From Flavobacteriales bacterium (GTDB taxonomy: Bacteria > Bacteroidota > Bacteroidia > Flavobacteriales_D > Crocinitomicaceae): a stretch of DNA of 64,000 nucleotides. The translations under genes were made by a program, and so were the position numbers. The notes beneath the pieces are model-generated. The model made no database searches. It was not told where the DNA came from and saw nothing but the letters and a program-made list of their open reading frames with translations. Within the stretch, counting starts at the first letter, position 1; each line of letters starts with the position of its first letter. This document shows positions 62,101 to 64,000 of the stretch, piece after piece. The stretch covers positions 19,232 to 83,231 of the forward strand of contig JAKSBJ010000172.1 in the NCBI GenBank assembly GCA_022361195.1, given 5' to 3'.

Positions 62101-64000
62101 GTACAAGGTATAGCTATATTGATTGTTGTTGGCCTGTTCTGCATTTTGAGAAGCTACTATTCTACCTACATTGTCATAAAAGAAATTGCTTTCTCCGGCA
62201 TCTGGGGTAGTTGATTCTCTCAGTTCATCTAAAGTATTATAGCTGTATTCTGTTTCAAATTTATGTGGCGGAGTATGCGGATCGCCATGTGAATCCCGAT
62301 TGTCACGTACGGTTATAATATCACTGTCTGTAACATCCGAAGAGAAAGCTCTTACACCTTTTGGTGGTACTGTTTTGGTTAAATTATTCGCCTGATCGTA
62401 GTAGTACAACATATAATGGTACTCCTTATTCTCAAAACTTACTCGTAAATCATCTTCGTAGTCAGAAGTGCTAACTAAGCCCATACAGTCATTTATATAA
62501 GCTTCTTCAAAAGCATCAAGTGCATCTTGAATGGCTTGCTGATGAGCCTGTGTGCTATAATGTTCTGTAATTAAAGTCACCTCAGTTGAACAAGCTTCTG
62601 TCTTCTCCCAGCAACGATATTCGGTAGGTACAGGAATATAATTAGTGTCGGTATTATCATCTTCAGGATCCTGTCCTGTCTTGGTATTAACAGTGCTGTT
62701 ACAATTAGCTCTCCACACTGCTACATTGGCTGCTGTAACAGTAGTTGTCCCATTCAAGAAACATGCAAGTAATTGATTTTCTTGAGAGGCAGTTAAACCA
62801 TCCCAATCCAATACGGTAACTGAACCATCGCAATCATCCTCTTGTGCAACAATCATTGCTAAGAGAGCATCCATTTCAGTACAAAAACAATTGGAGTATT
62901 GTTTTACCAAACATTCGTCACCAGTTGTTCCTCCCGATAGATTGGTTGATGTAGGAGAAAATACGGTAGCTGATGAACTTAAAGCTACAGCATAGGTAAC
63001 ATTCCCAGTACCTTGTTCTGCGTAAATAGTAAGTTTCGCATCAGAGTTTAGCGTATTGATAGCATAATCAGCATAATAATTTACCGGTGAGGTATTGGTA
63101 CTATTAATTCCTTGTTTTATCGCGTCGGCTATATCTTCTGCATTGGATTCATTTACAATTGCGTTGAATACACTAACCCCATTCACTGTAATGCTCACAT
63201 TGGTATTGATTGCCGTACCATCACTGATGGTAATAGTTGCATTGGCAAGATTTTCACAGCCCTCCTGATCATTATAATCTGCTACATAACATACAAACTC
63301 ATCCAATCCTCCAGAGAGAGTTGTACCTCCCGAAATGCTCAAATTACCCGAGCCAGTTAATGCTAGACCATTCGCCGCCGAACCACTTCCTGGACTGGCG
63401 TAAATGGTAACCGTACTTCCTGCTCCAGCGGTTGTTGTACTTCCATTACCCGCCCAATAAACAGTCGTACTTCCAGGATTTGAAGAAGATAGACTATTGA
63501 TATGGTCCACCAACTCTGTTGCGTGATCCGTGGCAGTCGGTGAACTCGCAGTTGACAAGGTTAATGGGGAACTTGCATCTGTAATTTCAGTTCCGTTAAC
63601 GTAAACTCTAACCACTTGTCCTCCCAAGCCACCTGGCATGGTAAAAGTTGCAGACGCTATTTTATCACAAGGGCTGTTGTCATTATAATTCTCTACCTGT
63701 CCTCCAGCATTCATATACCCTTGAACATAATCAACAGAAATATTGGGTACTCTTATTTCATATCCATCCGTAATGTCATGCACATAATCCGGCATATTTC
63801 CAACACTTGGACTATTACCAGATTCCTCAGCAATATTGTCCAATGGCATATCCGTATCCTTAAGGTAATAGCAACCATAATTATCCTTGTAATTGTTGAC
63901 TATTTTCGCCTTTTCTGCTAAGTATAAGCCCAAAAACACATCCCACTGCTCATCAAAACCACTTTGGGCATTGTTATTTCCGCTGAGTGTTCCAGCAACA
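59149..64000 (-). CDS. Giant Rhs/YD-repeat protein with unique C-terminal tip, N-terminus beyond window
   Basis: The frame runs without a stop to the window edge (at least 1616 residues), so the start and any signal peptide lie outside. Counting from the GTG at 63939: two related beta-rich modules at about 91-214 and 228-340, a Cys-rich segment at 340-460, YD repeats at about 510-1290 (YSYNTLDELRESTTPDAGESNFFYDNVGRIV), and the Rhs core at about 1300-1370 (YGFQGQEMDDE...YRMHDPRLGRFFAVDPLSPEYPELTPYQF). After the core come some 225 residues: a Ser/Asn/Lys-rich linker and a basic final domain (FDLYAIKVDGKIEHYHYSW...EGKKIEAIKVKSFSTKADAE). In polymorphic toxins this part is the toxin; the fold is not recognised, perhaps a GIY-YIG relative. 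Confidence 0.88.
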   Translation of the reverse strand, partial: VAGTLSGNNNAQSGFDEQWDVFLGLYLAEKAKIVNNYKDNYGCYYLKDTDMPLDNIAEESGNSPSVGNMPDYVHDITDGYEIRVPNISVDYVQGYMNAGGQVENYNDNSPCDKIASATFTMPGGLGGQVVRVYVNGTEITDASSPLTLSTASSPTATDHATELVDHINSLSSSNPGSTTVYWAGNGSTTTAGAGSTVTIYASPGSGSAANGLALTGSGNLSISGGTTLSGGLDEFVCYVADYNDQEGCENLANATITISDGTAINTNVSITVNGVSVFNAIVNESNAEDIADAIKQGINSTNTSPVNYYADYAINTLNSDAKLTIYAEQGTGNVTYAVALSSSATVFSPTSTNLSGGTTGDECLVKQYSNCFCTEMDALLAMIVAQEDDCDGSVTVLDWDGLTASQENQLLACFLNGTTTVTAANVAVWRANCNSTVNTKTGQDPEDDNTDTNYIPVPTEYRCWEKTEACSTEVTLITEHYSTQAHQQAIQDALDAFEEAYINDCMGLVSTSDYEDDLRVSFENKEYHYMLYYYDQANNLTKTVPPKGVRAFSSDVTDSDIITVRDNRDSHGDPHTPPHKFETEYSYNTLDELRESTTPDAGESNFFYDNVGRIVASQNAEQANNNQYSYTLYDGQGRAIEAGQITNTTALTVATAESSSAFYSWLTAGTSSNREQVTRTQYDEYISGAVNSHFPNGQNNLRQRVASVVYQETYHTDIDENVVHATHYSYDIHGNVSTMIQEFPELETIAVASGGKSHAIKRIDYDYDLLSGNVNEVRYQEGEPDQFFHRYSYDADNRLTHVETSDNGILWEQESQNYYYDNGQLARVEIGDRLVQGIDYAYTIQGWLKGVNAGTLESSRDMGKDGADHGYYSSAANIHQRVGEDVYGFVLGYFDDGTYQDYSMIDNTMAASDKFHLAYSSTTIDDHPLYNGNINNITQAMYQYNSGYNKEVKAYGYQYDQLNRIKSMRMYDDVDNTTANTIYGNSNVNDYYATTVNLFDMDGNILSLERNGSSSNVDMDDFIYHYTYENPSPGPGPDPNETNQLKYVEDGVSSANYTVDVDNQSIGNFIYNDIGQLVSDVSEDIGTINWRADGKVESIIRDATSTGSNVYFKYDAFGNRVLKLVKPQTNGVETNETQWTYTYYSLDAQGNVMATYEREVQEISAGNYSEHFKVTDRPIYGSKRLGIEQIHLTLNYQEYTGTVNGDGTISQGAISVDNQTAFDENIASRTTGDKAYELSNHLGNVLTVISDKRIPMDDYKYVAGTTHNLVDGDYLYVGTGGSYTRLAGASDGKIDYYTAEILSVSDYYPYGMLMPGRHHESDAYRYGFQGQEMDDEVKGEGNSVNYKYRMHDPRLGRFFAVDPLSPEYPELTPYQFSSNQVVHAPEFEGLETSHDVNSRDPNNTSDDFSSKTIQPEKAIIWWLRDTFGGEAGEAEGRQILENHRRGDPFPALGPIMSSSSRESMPGSHGTNKRGKSSKSSNSNQNNKPKGNGTTKATSNRSIKKANRSDIQRKASAVQSHFGPKKRNLSSSNNVLGFDLYAIKVDGKIEHYHYSWVAKDGSNISKTNDKPYYINQKSKSYSNQYEGKKIEAIKVKSFSTKADAELGKSEYKKSLVD
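62920..63669 (-). repeat. Two tandem beta-rich modules in the Rhs protein
   Basis: Module 1 (CDKIASATFT ... VVRVYVNGTEI ... ATELVDHINS ... STVTIYASPGSGSAANGLAL ... SGGTTLSGG) and module 2 (CENLANATITI ... VSITVNGVSVF ... AEDIADAIKQGIN ... AKLTIYAEQGTGNVTYAVAL ... TNLSGGTT) align along their whole length. Each begins with a cysteine and ends in an SGG turn. They look like a duplicated binding or linker domain of about 115 residues. Confidence 0.7.

Overview
The window looks like a chromosomal segment of a Bacteroidota bacterium, probably an aquatic member of the Flavobacteriales (Crocinitomicaceae or Cryomorphaceae type). The reasons are AT-rich DNA, secreted proteins ending in type IX secretion (T9SS) sorting domains (genes at 1242-4742 and 18040-19632), several TPR/PD40/OmpA-like envelope proteins, an Rhs protein, and at least 13 copies of the TAnnTTTG -7 promoter element in front of genes. 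TTG and GTG starts are common. The genus is inference. I see no rRNA, tRNA, CRISPR array, insertion sequence or prophage.

Layout. 1-8148 (minus strand): a cut-off TPR protein, a large secreted peptidoglycan amidase with a T9SS tail, an M48/Ste24-like membrane protease and a VWA-like membrane protein. 8270-12967 (plus): an EI24 membrane protein, a TPR/PD40 protein, and an outer-membrane barrel whose periplasmic part carries thrombospondin-3 and SPOR-like repeats. 12984-23745 (minus): an MFS efflux pump, a lipoprotein, a DUF7935-like protein, a BNR propeller protein, an L-type lectin/PKD/SprB T9SS cargo, MenD, and a two-component system. 23847-34996: a PlsC acyltransferase, a convergent NamZ-like lipoprotein, a LolC/E-like permease, a 2-oxoacid dehydrogenase E2, and a tandem pair of PD40 proteins, the second PorE-like. 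35019-40142: an ExoX-like nuclease, an FAH-family hydrolase, a tiny Cys/Gly/Glu-rich lipoprotein, a GMC oxidoreductase with its Tat-type partner, and a lipoprotein gene split by an in-frame amber codon. 40143-45200: a PadR/PspC regulatory pair behind a perfect inverted repeat, a GT4 glycosyltransferase, two tiny proteins that look like stand-alone T9SS type B sorting domains, and a GNAT acetyltransferase. 45250-49615 (minus): a trypsin-like protease/zinc-ribbon protein, a YbjN-like protein and a patatin in one run, then an M23/LysM endopeptidase. 49902-58994 (plus): a DEAD-box helicase with TypA/BipA, an overlapping TPR / ComA-like / DUF368 (PopT) run, an erythromycin-esterase-like protein and a lipoprotein. 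59149-64000 (minus): a giant Rhs protein with a unique C-terminal domain, running off the window.

Themes. Much of the window serves the cell envelope: peptidoglycan hydrolysis (amidase, NamZ-like, M23), peptidoglycan-anchored outer-membrane proteins, lipid and lipoprotein handling (PlsC, LolC/E-like, PopT) and T9SS export. The least explained parts are the patatin/YbjN/trypsin run, the ComA-like run, the barrel with SPOR-like repeats in place of an OmpA domain, the paired mini type B modules, the Cys-rich lipoprotein, and the Rhs tip without a visible immunity gene. All functions are read from sequence by eye; no database search was run.
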